DNA from: Streptomyces thermodiastaticus
Lineage (GTDB): Bacteria > Actinomycetota > Actinomycetes > Streptomycetales > Streptomycetaceae
Assembly: GCF_014656135.1 (NCBI RefSeq)
Contig: NZ_BNBV01000002.1
Coordinates: 248,001 to 312,000, forward strand
Length of the DNA stretch: 64,000 bases
Direction of reading: 5' to 3'
In this document: positions 55,907 through 64,000 of the stretch, one piece after another
Layout: the number at the start of each line of letters is the position of its first letter
How positions within the stretch are numbered: the first letter of the stretch is position 1
Made by a program: the position numbers and the translations under genes
Notes under the pieces: model-generated
Told to the model about the DNA's origin: nothing
What the model saw: only the letters and a program-made list of their open reading frames with translations
Databases searched by the model: none

Positions 55907-57199
55907 TCAGGCGCGGCCGGCCGTCTTCTGGGTCTTGCGGGTGACGGCGTCGATGACGACGGTCGCCAGCAGCACGCCACCGGTGATCATGTACTGGACC
56001 GGGGAGGCGATGCCCTCCAGGGCGAGGCCGTACTGGATGGAGACGATCACGAGCACGCCGAGCAGCGCGTTCCAGGTGCGGCCGCGGCCGCCGAAGAGGG
56101 ACGTGCCGCCGATCACGGCCGCCGCGATCGCGTTCATCAGCAGGTCACCGCCGCCGGCGCCCTGGTTGGCGGAGGCGATCTTGGAGGCGATGAACAGGCC
56201 GCCGAGGGCCGCGAAGGTGCCGGAGATCGCGAACACCGAGATCCGCACCATCGTGACGTTGATGCCCGCGCGGCGGGAGGCCTCGACGCTGCCGCCGAGC
56301 GCGAAGACCTTGCGGCCGTAGGAGGTGCGGCGCAGCACGAAGTCGGTGACGAACAGCACCGCGACGAAGATCAGCACCGCCAGGGGCAGGCCCTTGTACT
56401 GGTTGAAGATGAACGCCGCGGCGAAGGAGACGACGGCCAGCAGCACGGTGCGCAGGATCGTCTCGCTCAGCGGCCGGGACGGCACCCCGGCGGCCTCGCG
56501 GCGCTTGTTGCCGAAGTACGCGCTGAGGAAGTACAGCACCGTCACCACGGCGGCCAGGCCGTAGGCGGCGGCCACGTCGGAGAAGTAGTAGCTGGTCAGG
56601 TTGGCGACCAGGCCGTCGGCGTTGAGGTTGATGGTGCCGTTGTCGCCGAGGATCTTCAGCATGAAGCCGTTCCAGAACAGCAGACCGGCCAGCGTGACGG
56701 CGAAAGCGGGCACACCCACCTTGGCGAAGAAGAAGCCGTGGATGGCTCCGGCGACCGTGCCGGTGAGGATGGCCAGCACGAAGGCCAGCACCTCGTTCAT
56801 GCCGTGTGTGATGTTGAGCACCGCGAAGGCGGCGCCCGCGACACCGGAGACCGAACCGACCGACAGGTCGATCTCGCCGAGCAGCAGGACGAACACGATG
56901 CCGACGGCGATCATGCCCGTGCCCACCATGGCGACGGAGATGTCGGAGAGGTTGCCCGCAGTGAGGAAGTTGGAGTTCAGGCTCTGGAAGATGATCCAGA
57001 TGATCACCAGGCCGAGGACGACCGGGATGGAGCCCAGGTCACCGGCCTTCAGCTTCCGCTTGAACTCGGCGACGTAGCCCGCGAAGCCCTGCTCGCGCAC
57101 CAGCAGGCGCGGGTCGACGGCGGTGGCCGCGCCGGCCGCCGCCTCCGGGTTCTCCACGACGCCGTCCTCGGGGGGTGCGGAGGTCTTGTCGATGCTCAC
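55907..57199 (-). CDS. xylH: Xylose-type sugar ABC transporter permease
   Basis: This inner-membrane component of a CUT2 pentose importer has 430 residues. An N-terminal cytoplasmic region (1-55) is followed by about ten helices, with the conserved GEIDLSVGSVSGVAGA and GGTSLFGGRGRTWNALLGVL motifs of the RbsC/XylH family. GTG 57199 overlaps the xylG stop (GTGA), and GGGGAG lies 9 nt upstream. It is the last gene of the xylFGH operon. Confidence 0.92.
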   Translation of the reverse strand: MSIDKTSAPPEDGVVENPEAAAGAATAVDPRLLVREQGFAGYVAEFKRKLKAGDLGSIPVVLGLVIIWIIFQSLNSNFLTAGNLSDISVAMVGTGMIAVGIVFVLLLGEIDLSVGSVSGVAGAAFAVLNITHGMNEVLAFVLAILTGTVAGAIHGFFFAKVGVPAFAVTLAGLLFWNGFMLKILGDNGTINLNADGLVANLTSYYFSDVAAAYGLAAVVTVLYFLSAYFGNKRREAAGVPSRPLSETILRTVLLAVVSFAAAFIFNQYKGLPLAVLIFVAVLFVTDFVLRRTSYGRKVFALGGSVEASRRAGINVTMVRISVFAISGTFAALGGLFIASKIASANQGAGGGDLLMNAIAAAVIGGTSLFGGRGRTWNALLGVLVIVSIQYGLALEGIASPVQYMITGGVLLATVVIDAVTRKTQKTAGRA

Positions 57200-57978
57200 T
57201 TCTTGCTCTCCCCATTGCTGCGCGCCGCACGACGGGTCACGGCGTTGTCCGTGGCGCCGGTGATGGCGGAGATGATCTCTTCCTGCGAGGTCGACTTGAC
57301 CTCGAAGACACCGTTGTTGCGGCCCAGCCGCAGCACCGCCACCTTGTCGGCGACGGCCTTGACGTCGGCCATGTTGTGGCTGATGAGGATGACGGCGTGG
57401 CCGCGGTCGCGCAGCCGCTCGACCAGGTCCAGGACCTGGGCGGTCTGCTCGACGCCGAGGGCCGCGGTGGGCTCGTCGAGAATGACCAGCTTGGGGTCGC
57501 CCAGCATGGACCGGGCGATCGCGACGACCTGGCGCTGGCCACCGGAGAGGGAGGCGATCGGGATGCGCACGCTGGGAATGCGGATGGAGAGCTGGTCGAG
57601 CAGCTCGCGCGAGCGGCGCTCCATCTCCACCTCGTCGAGCACCCCGCGCCGGCGGATCTCCCGGCCCAGGAAGAGGTTGCCGACCACGTCGATGTTGTCG
57701 CAGAGCGCGAGGTCCTGATAGACCGTCGCGATACCCAGGGCCTGGGCGTCCTGCGGCTTGCCGACCTGGACGGCCTTGCCTTCCCATTCGATGACGCCGT
57801 CGTCGATGGGGTGCACGCCGGCGATTGTCTTGACCAGCGTGGATTTGCCGGCGCCGTTGTCGCCCACCAGGGCGACCACCTCACCGGCGTGGACCTCCAG
57901 CTCTACGTCGGTGAGCGCCTGGACGGCGCCGAACCGCTTGGAGACCCCGCGCAACGCCAGCACAGGCGTAGCGGACAC
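57196..57978 (-). CDS. xylG: Xylose-type sugar ABC transporter ATP-binding protein
   Basis: The 260-residue ATPase has one nucleotide-binding domain, unlike the doubled E. coli XylG: Walker A ALVGDNGAGKSTLVK, Q-loop TVYQDLALC, signature ASLSGGQRQVVAIARSM, Walker B LVILDEPTAALG and H-loop LISHNM. GTG 57978 is preferred over ATG 57987, because AAGGAG is 9 nt before the former and directly abuts the latter. The single domain means a homodimer serves the transporter. It is coupled to xylH by the 4-nt overlap. Confidence 0.92.
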   Translation of the reverse strand: MSATPVLALRGVSKRFGAVQALTDVELEVHAGEVVALVGDNGAGKSTLVKTIAGVHPIDDGVIEWEGKAVQVGKPQDAQALGIATVYQDLALCDNIDVVGNLFLGREIRRRGVLDEVEMERRSRELLDQLSIRIPSVRIPIASLSGGQRQVVAIARSMLGDPKLVILDEPTAALGVEQTAQVLDLVERLRDRGHAVILISHNMADVKAVADKVAVLRLGRNNGVFEVKSTSQEEIISAITGATDNAVTRRAARSNGESKK

Positions 57979-58051
57979 GTGAACCATCTCCTTCGCCGCC
58001 TGTCCCGGCGGGAGGTTTGCAGAAGTCGGTGGGGGACTGTTTCCGTCCGGC

Positions 58052-58075
58052 GCCCCGCAGGCGAGCTTGCGGGGC
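58052..58075 (-). terminator. Intercistronic stem-loop between xylF and xylG
   Basis: GCCCCGCA/TGCGGGGC arms (58052-58059 and 58068-58075) with an 8-nt loop in the 205-nt gap. It may stabilise or partly terminate the xylF message so that binding protein exceeds permease. Confidence 0.5.
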
Positions 58076-58183
58076 TGTCCGATGGCGCGGGGCGCCGGCG
58101 GAGCGTGGGGCACCTCGGTGCGGTGGGCCGTTTCTCGGGCCGCCCGCCGCATCGTCAGGTGCGTGCCGTGCCGTGACAGGCCG

Positions 58184-59305
58184 TCACTTCAGGCCGATCT
58201 TGTCGCAGGCGGCCTTGTACTGGGGGGTGCAGATCTCGGCGACGGTGTAGATGCCGTCCTTGATGACCGTGTCCTTGATGTTGTCCTTGGTCAGCGACAC
58301 GACCGGGACGATGACGGACGGGATGCCCTTGGTGGTCGCGCTGTCCACCTTGTCCTTGGCGACCGAGTCCAGCGACTTGCCCTGGGCGAGGTTCACGGCC
58401 ATCTCCGCGGCGACGCTCGCCTCCTGCGGGTAGGACTTGTAGACGCTCATGTACTGCTCGCCGGTGATGATGCGCTGCACACCCGCCAGCTCGGCGTCCT
58501 GGCCGGTGACCGGGATGTCGGAGATGCCGGCCGCCTTCAGGGCGGTGATGATGCCGCCCGCCATGCCGTCGTTGGCGGAGTAGACACCGATGATGTTCTT
58601 CTTGCCCAGCGCGGAGATGGCGCCCTCCATGTTGGAGTTGGCGTTCTCCGGCTTCCACTCCTTGGTGTCGTATTCCTTGCCGATGTTCACCTTGCCGTCG
58701 AGCACGGAGTGGGCACCCTGCTTGAACTGCGCGGCATTCGGGTCGGTGGCGGAACCGTTCATCATGACGATCTTGCCGGACTTCGCCTTGGAACCGAGCG
58801 CCTTCAGCAGCGCCTCGCCCTGGGTCTTTCCGACGGTCACGTTGTCGAACGAGGTGTACGCGTCGATCGGGCCCTCCGCCAGACGGTCGTAGGCGACGAC
58901 CTTGATCCCGGCGTCCTTGGCCTTCTGGATGGAGTTGCGGATCGCCTTGGAGTCCACGGCGTCGACGATGAGGACGTCCACCTTGTTGGTGATCATCGTC
59001 TCGACCTGCTGGTTCTGCAGGGTGGCGTCCTGCTTGGCGTTGGCGTAGACGACCTTGCCCTTGTTGTGGGTCAGCTCCGCGACCTTCTTCTCGATCTGCG
59101 GACGGTCGAATTTCTCGTACCGAGCGGTCTGGTTCTCCGGCAGCAGCAGACCGATCTTGATGTCGTCGCCCTTGTTCGCGGACGACGACGAAGAGGAGGA
59201 GTTGTTGTTGTCTCCGGCCTCCTTGGCACTGCCGCAGGCGGCGAGCGAGACGGCCATGGCAGCAGCGGCAACACCGAAGGCCGCACGACGCATACGCGTG
59301 TTCAC
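58184..59305 (-). CDS. xylF: Xylose-type sugar-binding lipoprotein
   Basis: This extracellular binding protein of the CUT2 importer has 373 residues. The lipobox is VSLAACGS (Cys24), followed by a Ser/Asn-rich linker and the periplasmic-binding fold beginning IKIGLLLPENQTARYEKFDRP. Conserved ligand-pocket segments are DAVDSKAI, VAYDRLAEG and PVTGQDAELAGVQRI. These resemble XylF rather than RbsB, but the substrate is inferred from the family and from known SCO6009. GTG 59305 has GGGAGG 9 nt upstream. It is the first gene of xylFGH. Confidence 0.92.
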   Translation of the reverse strand: MNTRMRRAAFGVAAAAMAVSLAACGSAKEAGDNNNSSSSSSSANKGDDIKIGLLLPENQTARYEKFDRPQIEKKVAELTHNKGKVVYANAKQDATLQNQQVETMITNKVDVLIVDAVDSKAIRNSIQKAKDAGIKVVAYDRLAEGPIDAYTSFDNVTVGKTQGEALLKALGSKAKSGKIVMMNGSATDPNAAQFKQGAHSVLDGKVNIGKEYDTKEWKPENANSNMEGAISALGKKNIIGVYSANDGMAGGIITALKAAGISDIPVTGQDAELAGVQRIITGEQYMSVYKSYPQEASVAAEMAVNLAQGKSLDSVAKDKVDSATTKGIPSVIVPVVSLTKDNIKDTVIKDGIYTVAEICTPQYKAACDKIGLK

Positions 59306-59404
59306 TTCCTCAAACCTCCCTGACGAGGCCGCGTCGTTGCGGCCGAGGTGGCTGGAAGTCAACTCGGCCATACGTACGACGTCAAGAAGTAAATCCTTAA
59401 CGAG

Positions 59405-59420
59405 ATGGCAACGGTGCCAT
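59405..59420. promoter_or_regulatory. Palindrome upstream of xylF, ROK operator candidate
   Basis: ATGGCA (59405-59410), ACGG, TGCCAT (59415-59420) gives perfect 6-bp arms, 100 nt upstream of xylF and 8 nt beyond the ROK stop. It is a plausible binding site of the neighbouring ROK regulator. Confidence 0.5.
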
Positions 59421-59427
59421 ACGTTCT

Positions 59428-60639
59428 CTAAGTGAAGGCAGGTGTCGCGGAGCGCGCACCGTCGGCCGCACATCCGTCCAGAAGCGTCGAATCGCCCATT
59501 TCGCTCAGTGCGAGCGCAAGCGCCCCGAGCACCTCCGCCCGGCCGCCAAGTGCCCCGGGGAGTATGGTGAGTTGACGCGCGGCGCTGGGAATGGCGTAGC
59601 GGCCGACGGACTCCCGGATGGGTCCGAGGACCAGTTCGCCCGCCTCCGCGAGATCGCCCCCGAGCACCACCCGGCTGGGGTTGAGCAGGTTGCACAGATT
59701 CGCGACGCCGCTGCCGATGTGACGGCCGACATCGGCGATCACCCGGCGGCAGCCCGGGTCGCCCTCCCGGGCCAGCCGGACGACGCCCTCCATCGTCAGG
59801 CCCGGGCCGTGGCTGGGCTGCAGCAGCGGCAGGACGAACGGGGCGGCGGTGAAGGTCTCCAGGCAGCCGCGGTTGCCGCAGCGGCACACCGGGCCGCCCT
59901 CGTCGAGGGTGATGTGCCCGATCTCGCCCGCGGTGCCGCCGGGGCCGCGGTAGATCTTGCCGTTGATCACCAATCCCGCGCCCACACCGCTGGCGATCTT
60001 GATGTAGGCCAGGTCGCGCACCCCGCGTCCGCTGCCCCAGACCAGCTCGCCCAGGGCGCCGAGGTTGGCGTCGTTGTCCACGTGCACCGGCACGCCGAGG
60101 CGCCCCCGCAGCTCCTCGGCGGGTTTGATGCCGCCCCAGCCCGGCAGGATCGCGGTGGAGCCCAGGGTGCCGGACTCCACGTCGATCGGGCCGGGTACAC
60201 CCAGACCGATGCCGGCGATCTTGGCCCGGTCCACCCCGGTGGCCTCGACCAGCCGGTTGACCAGCTCCTCGGCCCGGTCGAAGCCCTGGCTCCAGGAGGC
60301 GTCCACGTCCAGCGGCTCGGACTCCTCGGCCAGCACCTGGTGGGCGAGATTCCCGATCGCGACCCGCAAATGCGCGTGCCCGAAGTCCACACCGATCACG
60401 ATCCCGGCGTCCCCGCTCAGGGACACGCTGCGCGCCCGGCGGCCGCCCGCCGACGTGGGTGTGACCTGGACCGTGCCGCCGTCCTTCAGCTCGCGCACGA
60501 TGTTGGAGACGGTGGCCGCGGACAGACCGGTGGCCCGCGCGATCTCCGCCTGGGTGAGGGATCCGGCAAGACGCACGGCGCGTACGACCCGCTCCAGGTT
60601 GGCTCGGTGCAGCGACGACTGCGACCCTGGAGTCTCCAC
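59428..60639 (-). CDS. rok7B7: ROK-family transcriptional regulator (Rok7B7-like)
   Basis: The 403-residue regulator has an N-terminal winged helix (about 12-75; LTQAEIARATGLSAATVSNIVREL) and a ROK sugar-kinase-like domain with GIVIGVDFGHAHLRVAIGN and the zinc site CRCGNRGCLE. The latter typically binds a sugar or sugar phosphate to change DNA binding. From memory, the S. coelicolor orthologue in this position (SCO6008) controls xylFGH, carbon catabolite effects and antibiotic production. GTG 60639 has AGGAGG 5 nt upstream. It lies between xylFGH and ngcEFG, both on the same strand. Confidence 0.9.
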   Translation of the reverse strand: METPGSQSSLHRANLERVVRAVRLAGSLTQAEIARATGLSAATVSNIVRELKDGGTVQVTPTSAGGRRARSVSLSGDAGIVIGVDFGHAHLRVAIGNLAHQVLAEESEPLDVDASWSQGFDRAEELVNRLVEATGVDRAKIAGIGLGVPGPIDVESGTLGSTAILPGWGGIKPAEELRGRLGVPVHVDNDANLGALGELVWGSGRGVRDLAYIKIASGVGAGLVINGKIYRGPGGTAGEIGHITLDEGGPVCRCGNRGCLETFTAAPFVLPLLQPSHGPGLTMEGVVRLAREGDPGCRRVIADVGRHIGSGVANLCNLLNPSRVVLGGDLAEAGELVLGPIRESVGRYAIPSAARQLTILPGALGGRAEVLGALALALSEMGDSTLLDGCAADGARSATPAFT

Positions 60640-60928
60640 GACGACCTCCTGAGCGCGGGGCCGCTCCGGTGAGGCCCCGTATATCCAACAAGTGAACTCT
60701 AAGATGAGCCGTTCGGGTTGGCTCCCGTCAAGAGGTAGAACCCTTTCCGCCGGGTGTGACGTCCGCGCCGGCCGTGACCGGACCGCTGCGCAGCGTCATG
60801 CCGCAGTCACCGGACACCTCCGCGCTCTCGCGTCCGCCCGGGCGTGACGACGCCGCCCCCGGGCACTGCGGAGGCGGCGAACGTGCAGGTGCGCCGGGTT
60901 CCGGGCGTCGCGCCCGGAACCGTGCGGA

Positions 60929-61852
60929 TCACTTCAGGGCGCCCGCCGTCAGCCCCTGGACGACCTGACGCTGGAAGACGATGTACGCGGCCAGCACCGG
61001 CAGCATGGCCATGACGAGACCGGCGAAGAGACCGGACCAGTCGCCCTTGTATCCCTGACTGACCGCAAGCTGCACCAGCCCCTGAGTGAGCACGTGCTTG
61101 TCCGGGTCGGTGTTGAGCACCGTCGGCAGCATGTACTGGTTCCACTGGCCCAGGAAGTTGAAGATGCCCACGCTGATCAGGCCGGGCCGGGCCATCGGCA
61201 GCATGATCTGGAAGAACGTCCGGGTGTGCGAGGCCCCGTCGACGAAGGCGGCCTCCGCCACCGAGGCCGGCAGGGTCCGGAAGAACGCCGTCAGGAAGAA
61301 CACCGTGAACGGCAGCGAATACGCGATGTAGACCAGGATCAGCCCGTGGATCGTGTTCAGCAGCCCCATGTTGTTCACGACGTAGAACAACGGCACCAGG
61401 GCCAGCATCACCGGGAAGCTCATCCCGCCGACGAACAGGTAGTAGATGAACCGGTTGCCGGGGAAGTCGAAGCGGGCCAGCACATAGGCCGCCATCGACC
61501 CGAGCACCAAGGTGCCGATCAGCGAGCCGCCCACCACCAGGACGGTGTTCAGGAAGTACTCGCTCATGTGGGCGTCGGTCCAGGCCCTCGCCCAGTTGTC
61601 GAAGTGCAGCCGGTCCGGCAGCGACCAGGGCGAGCTGAAGATCGACCGGTCGTCCTTGAACGAGGTCATCACCGCCCACACCAGCGGCATGACCACCATG
61701 ATCGCCCAGATGACCAGGATGCCGTGGGAGAAGACGTTGAGGACGCCGCCCTCGTGCGTCTGCCGGGGCGGGCGGGCCGGGGGAGCGCCTGTCTTGGTGA
61801 CGGGGAGGCCGGGCTCGGCCGGGACGGGGGCGGGGGTCTCGGTGGTCTTCAT
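60929..61852 (-). CDS. ngcG: Sugar ABC transporter permease (NgcG-like)
   Basis: This is the second inner-membrane component of a CUT1 sugar importer, MalG family. The 307 residues have an N-terminal Pro-rich cytoplasmic segment, six helices, and the EAA loop VAEAAFVDGASHTRTFFQIMLPMARP. ATG 61852 stands 1 nt beyond the ngcF stop, so the two are translationally coupled. It follows ngcF and ngcE in one operon. The sugar is probably GlcNAc or chitooligosaccharide by analogy with S. coelicolor SCO6005-6007. Confidence 0.88.
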   Translation of the reverse strand: MKTTETPAPVPAEPGLPVTKTGAPPARPPRQTHEGGVLNVFSHGILVIWAIMVVMPLVWAVMTSFKDDRSIFSSPWSLPDRLHFDNWARAWTDAHMSEYFLNTVLVVGGSLIGTLVLGSMAAYVLARFDFPGNRFIYYLFVGGMSFPVMLALVPLFYVVNNMGLLNTIHGLILVYIAYSLPFTVFFLTAFFRTLPASVAEAAFVDGASHTRTFFQIMLPMARPGLISVGIFNFLGQWNQYMLPTVLNTDPDKHVLTQGLVQLAVSQGYKGDWSGLFAGLVMAMLPVLAAYIVFQRQVVQGLTAGALK

Positions 61853-61853
61853 C

Positions 61854-62780
61854 TCAGAACTCCAGCCGCTCGCGCCGGCCCAGCCGCATCACGATCGCCG
61901 CGAAGGCCAGCGTGACGACCAGCAGAGCGACGCCGATGGTGGTGGCGTAGGCGGCCTGCCCGTCACGGAACGCCTTCTGGTAGACGTACAGGACCATGAC
62001 GGTGGTCGAGTAGTCGGGGCCGCCCGGTCCGGTCGTCATGATCTGGACGACCGCGAAGGACTCCGCGCCGAGGGCGAGGATGCCCATGTACACCCAGCCG
62101 GACTGCACGGTGTCCCACAGCAGCGGCAGGGTGATCCGGAAGAAGGTGGTGAACCGGCTGGCGCCGTCCAGCAGCGCGGCCTCGTACAGGTCGGCGGGGA
62201 TGGAGGCCATGCCGGCGGAGAACAGGACCACGAAGAAGCCGGTCGTGGACCACACCAGGACGGCCATCACGCACCACAGCGCCAGATGCGGGTCGCCCAG
62301 CCACAGCGGCTGGAGGCCGTCCAGGCCGATGCCGCGCAGCACCGCGTTGATCGCTCCGCTGTCCGGGTTGTACGCGAACGCGAACAGCAGGGCGACGATG
62401 GCGATCGACAGCACCTGCGGGAAGAAGTAGACGATCTTGTAGAAGGAGGAGCCGCGGACGCCCGTGACGACGGGTCCGCCCCTCCTGCGCCGCCCGCCGA
62501 CGTTGATCATGAAGGCGAGGAAGAGGGCCAGCCCGATCGTCACCACCGGCAGCAGCACCGCGAACAGCAGGCTGTGCTCCAGCGACTTCCAGAAGATGTC
62601 GTCGTGGAACATCCTCGTGTAGTTGTCGAAGCCGACCATGGCGAAGTCGGGACTCAGGCCGGTCCAGTCGGTGAACGAGTAGTAGATGGACTGGATGAAC
62701 GGCCAGACGACGAAGAGCGCGTACAGCCCCAGGGGTACCGCCAGGAACCCCACGATGAACCGGTACTTGCCGTGCTGCAT
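61854..62780 (-). CDS. ngcF: Sugar ABC transporter permease (NgcF-like)
   Basis: The 308-residue MalF-type permease has six main helices; the EAA loop is DLYEAALLDGASRFTTFFRITLPLL. The N-terminus QHGKYRFIVGFLAVPLGLYALFVVWP fits the family. An Arg-rich loop (GGRRRRGG) sits between helices 2 and 3. The partner ngcG starts after 1 nt. A strong stem-loop (62813-62853) precedes it, between it and the binding protein gene. No dedicated ATPase is present; such systems use the shared MsiK ATPase in Streptomyces (known from the family). Confidence 0.88.
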   Translation of the reverse strand: MQHGKYRFIVGFLAVPLGLYALFVVWPFIQSIYYSFTDWTGLSPDFAMVGFDNYTRMFHDDIFWKSLEHSLLFAVLLPVVTIGLALFLAFMINVGGRRRRGGPVVTGVRGSSFYKIVYFFPQVLSIAIVALLFAFAYNPDSGAINAVLRGIGLDGLQPLWLGDPHLALWCVMAVLVWSTTGFFVVLFSAGMASIPADLYEAALLDGASRFTTFFRITLPLLWDTVQSGWVYMGILALGAESFAVVQIMTTGPGGPDYSTTVMVLYVYQKAFRDGQAAYATTIGVALLVVTLAFAAIVMRLGRRERLEF

Positions 62781-62812
62781 TGCCAGCGTCCCCGATCTGA
62801 AGGGCGGTCGGT

Positions 62813-62853
62813 GTCACCAGGGTCCGCCCGGCGGCCGGACGGACCCTGGTGAC
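62813..62853 (-). terminator. Intercistronic stem-loop after ngcE
   Basis: 19-nt arms 62813-62831 and 62835-62853 (one G-U type mismatch, 3-nt loop) occupy most of the 79-nt gap between the ngcE stop and the ngcF start. It probably lowers permease relative to binding-protein expression. Confidence 0.7.
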
Positions 62854-62859
62854 GGCCCC

Positions 62860-64000
62860 TCACTGGTGCTTGTAATGCTTGATCGACGTGTCCTTCGCGG
62901 CCTCGTCGGCGAAACCCTGGATGCGCTTGACCGCCTCCGCCGGGGTGAGCCGGCCGGCCATCATCTCGCCGAGGCCCGCCACACCGATCTTCTCCTTCTC
63001 CAGCTGCACGTACCAGTCCTGCAGCCGCGGGTTCACCACGTTGGAGCCGGCCAGCTCCAGCGCCGCGACACCGGACTTCAGACCGGGGGTCAGCTCGATG
63101 CCGTCGGTGCCGCCGTTGTAGGCGGTCAGCGACTTCACCTTGGTGGTGAAGTTCTTGGAGGACGCCTCCGAGAGCATGATGCGCAACTGCTCCATGCCGC
63201 CCTCGGGGTTCGCCGCCTTGGCCGGGACGATGAACGGCTCGCCGCCGGAGGCCCAGATGGTGCCGAAGGGCATCTTGTCCGAGGAGTCGATGCCGCTGGG
63301 CGCGGAGACCGCCAGGTCGAAGTCCTTCGGGATGACGCTCGCGGACTCGTTCTCCACCCAGGAGCCGTTGGGGATGAACAGCGCCTTGCCCTGGGCCCAG
63401 GCCGTCTGCGACTGGATGTGGTCCAGGCCGGGGGTGCCCCTGAGGATGTAGCCCTTGCGGTACAGCTCGTAGTACGCCTCGAAGCAGGTCTTGACCGCCG
63501 GGTGCTTCCAGGCGTTCGGCTCCAGGTTGTCGATGGCGTCCAGCACCTCGCGGCCGCCGACCTTGCCGATCATCGGGTAGAGCGAGAAGGGGATGTAGTA
63601 GGGGTACTTGCCGGCGTACGTCCAGCCGGCGATGCCCTTCTTCTTGGCCTTCTCGCAGACCTTGAGCATCTCGTCCCAGGTCTTCGGGTACTCCGCGTCG
63701 AGCGAGGCCAGGGCCTTGCGCGAGTACCAGACGCCGTAGACGGTGTAGGCGTAGTAGAGGATCCAGACGGGCTTTCCGTCGAACTGGCCCATCTCGACGA
63801 TGCCGGGCCGCAGCGTGTCGCGGACCTTCTTCGCGGGGTCGTCGTAGGAGGGCGCGTCCAGCAGCGGGGTGAGATCGGCGAGCTGGTTCTTGCCGACGAG
63901 GACGCCCATGTCCATCTGCTCGGCGCCGGAGTTGTCGATGAGGTCCGGCGGGTTGCCCTGGTTGAAACGGGGCTGGAGAGTGGACTGGATCTTCTGGGTC
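62860..64000 (-). CDS. ngcE: Sugar-binding protein NgcE-like, 5' truncated by window edge
   Basis: This extracellular sugar-binding protein of a CUT1 importer has 380 codons visible. The frame continues to the last base and reads QSTLQPRFNQGNPPDLIDN before the first in-frame ATG, so the start lies beyond the window. Segments such as KPVWILYYAYTVYGVWYSRKAL, CEKAKKKGIAGWTYAGKYPYY and GSWVENESASVIPKDFDLAV resemble NgcE, the GlcNAc/chitobiose-binding lipoprotein. It opens the ngcEFG operon. Confidence 0.88.
   Translation of the reverse strand, partial: TQKIQSTLQPRFNQGNPPDLIDNSGAEQMDMGVLVGKNQLADLTPLLDAPSYDDPAKKVRDTLRPGIVEMGQFDGKPVWILYYAYTVYGVWYSRKALASLDAEYPKTWDEMLKVCEKAKKKGIAGWTYAGKYPYYIPFSLYPMIGKVGGREVLDAIDNLEPNAWKHPAVKTCFEAYYELYRKGYILRGTPGLDHIQSQTAWAQGKALFIPNGSWVENESASVIPKDFDLAVSAPSGIDSSDKMPFGTIWASGGEPFIVPAKAANPEGGMEQLRIMLSEASSKNFTTKVKSLTAYNGGTDGIELTPGLKSGVAALELAGSNVVNPRLQDWYVQLEKEKIGVAGLGEMMAGRLTPAEAVKRIQGFADEAAKDTSIKHYKHQ

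Overview
This is a GC-rich (roughly 72 percent by eye) actinobacterial chromosome segment, almost certainly from a Streptomyces. Supporting signs are a geosmin synthase, a Streptomyces-type subtilisin inhibitor, GTG starts with GGAGG ribosome sites, a coproheme (HemQ) haem pathway, and long spurious open frames on the non-coding strand. From memory, gene content and order match the S. coelicolor SCO6005-SCO6075 neighbourhood in reverse orientation; I could not check this by search. I see no rRNA, tRNA, CRISPR array, insertion sequence or prophage. The window opens inside treY and closes inside ngcE.

Layout. 1-5.9 kb: trehalose-from-glycogen genes treY (5' truncated) and treZ, separated by an M14 carboxypeptidase and a divergent SSI-family protease inhibitor. 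5.9-14.6 kb: phosphotransferase-like protein with an altered catalytic loop, M24 aminopeptidase, PDZ protein, geosmin synthase, a secreted protein, and a DUF6230/DUF6114 pair. 14.6-18.9 kb: OpuC-type compatible-solute ABC operon and a small membrane protein. 19-23.7 kb: msrB, murC, a small conserved protein, a RibD-like reductase and zapE. 24-30.2 kb: SulP anion transporter behind a structured leader with two small ORFs, an SPFH protein, a FAD/Rieske oxidoreductase, a polysaccharide deacetylase lipoprotein and a zinc-ribbon protein. 30.4-36.9 kb: a putative ADP-ribosyltransferase toxin with an AGN-type N-terminus, a PTH2-like protein, a secreted FG-GAP protein, and a DUF692 (MNIO) oxidase next to a TIGR04222 membrane protein. 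36.9-43.7 kb: hemQ, hemY, a CoA-disulfide-reductase-like flavoprotein, a rhomboid protease, hemE, DUF3000. 44-53.6 kb: a LuxR-type regulator, RNase D, the fadA-fadB beta-oxidation operon with a perfect palindromic operator candidate, a repeat protein with a duplicated 3' end, a NYN-like protein and an amino-acid permease. 53.7-64 kb: dxs, xylFGH, a ROK regulator (rok7B7-like) and ngcEFG.

How genes work together. treY and treZ convert maltodextrins to trehalose. hemE, hemY and hemQ cover the coproporphyrin branch of haem synthesis. fadA and fadB are translationally coupled subunits of a beta-oxidation complex. The ROK gene sits between two sugar-import operons (xylose and GlcNAc/chitooligosaccharide type) and probably regulates at least the xyl operon.

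Regulation. Several genes have a TANNNT -10 box placed 6-8 nt before the start codon and no clear ribosome site, so leaderless transcription looks common here. Many transcription units end in long perfect stem-loops without a U tract, as is usual in Streptomyces.

Most promising for new biology: the MNIO-TIGR04222 pair (34.4-36.9 kb), the orphan ADP-ribosyltransferase-like toxin (30.4-31.3 kb), and the DUF6230/DUF6114 module beside geosmin synthase.
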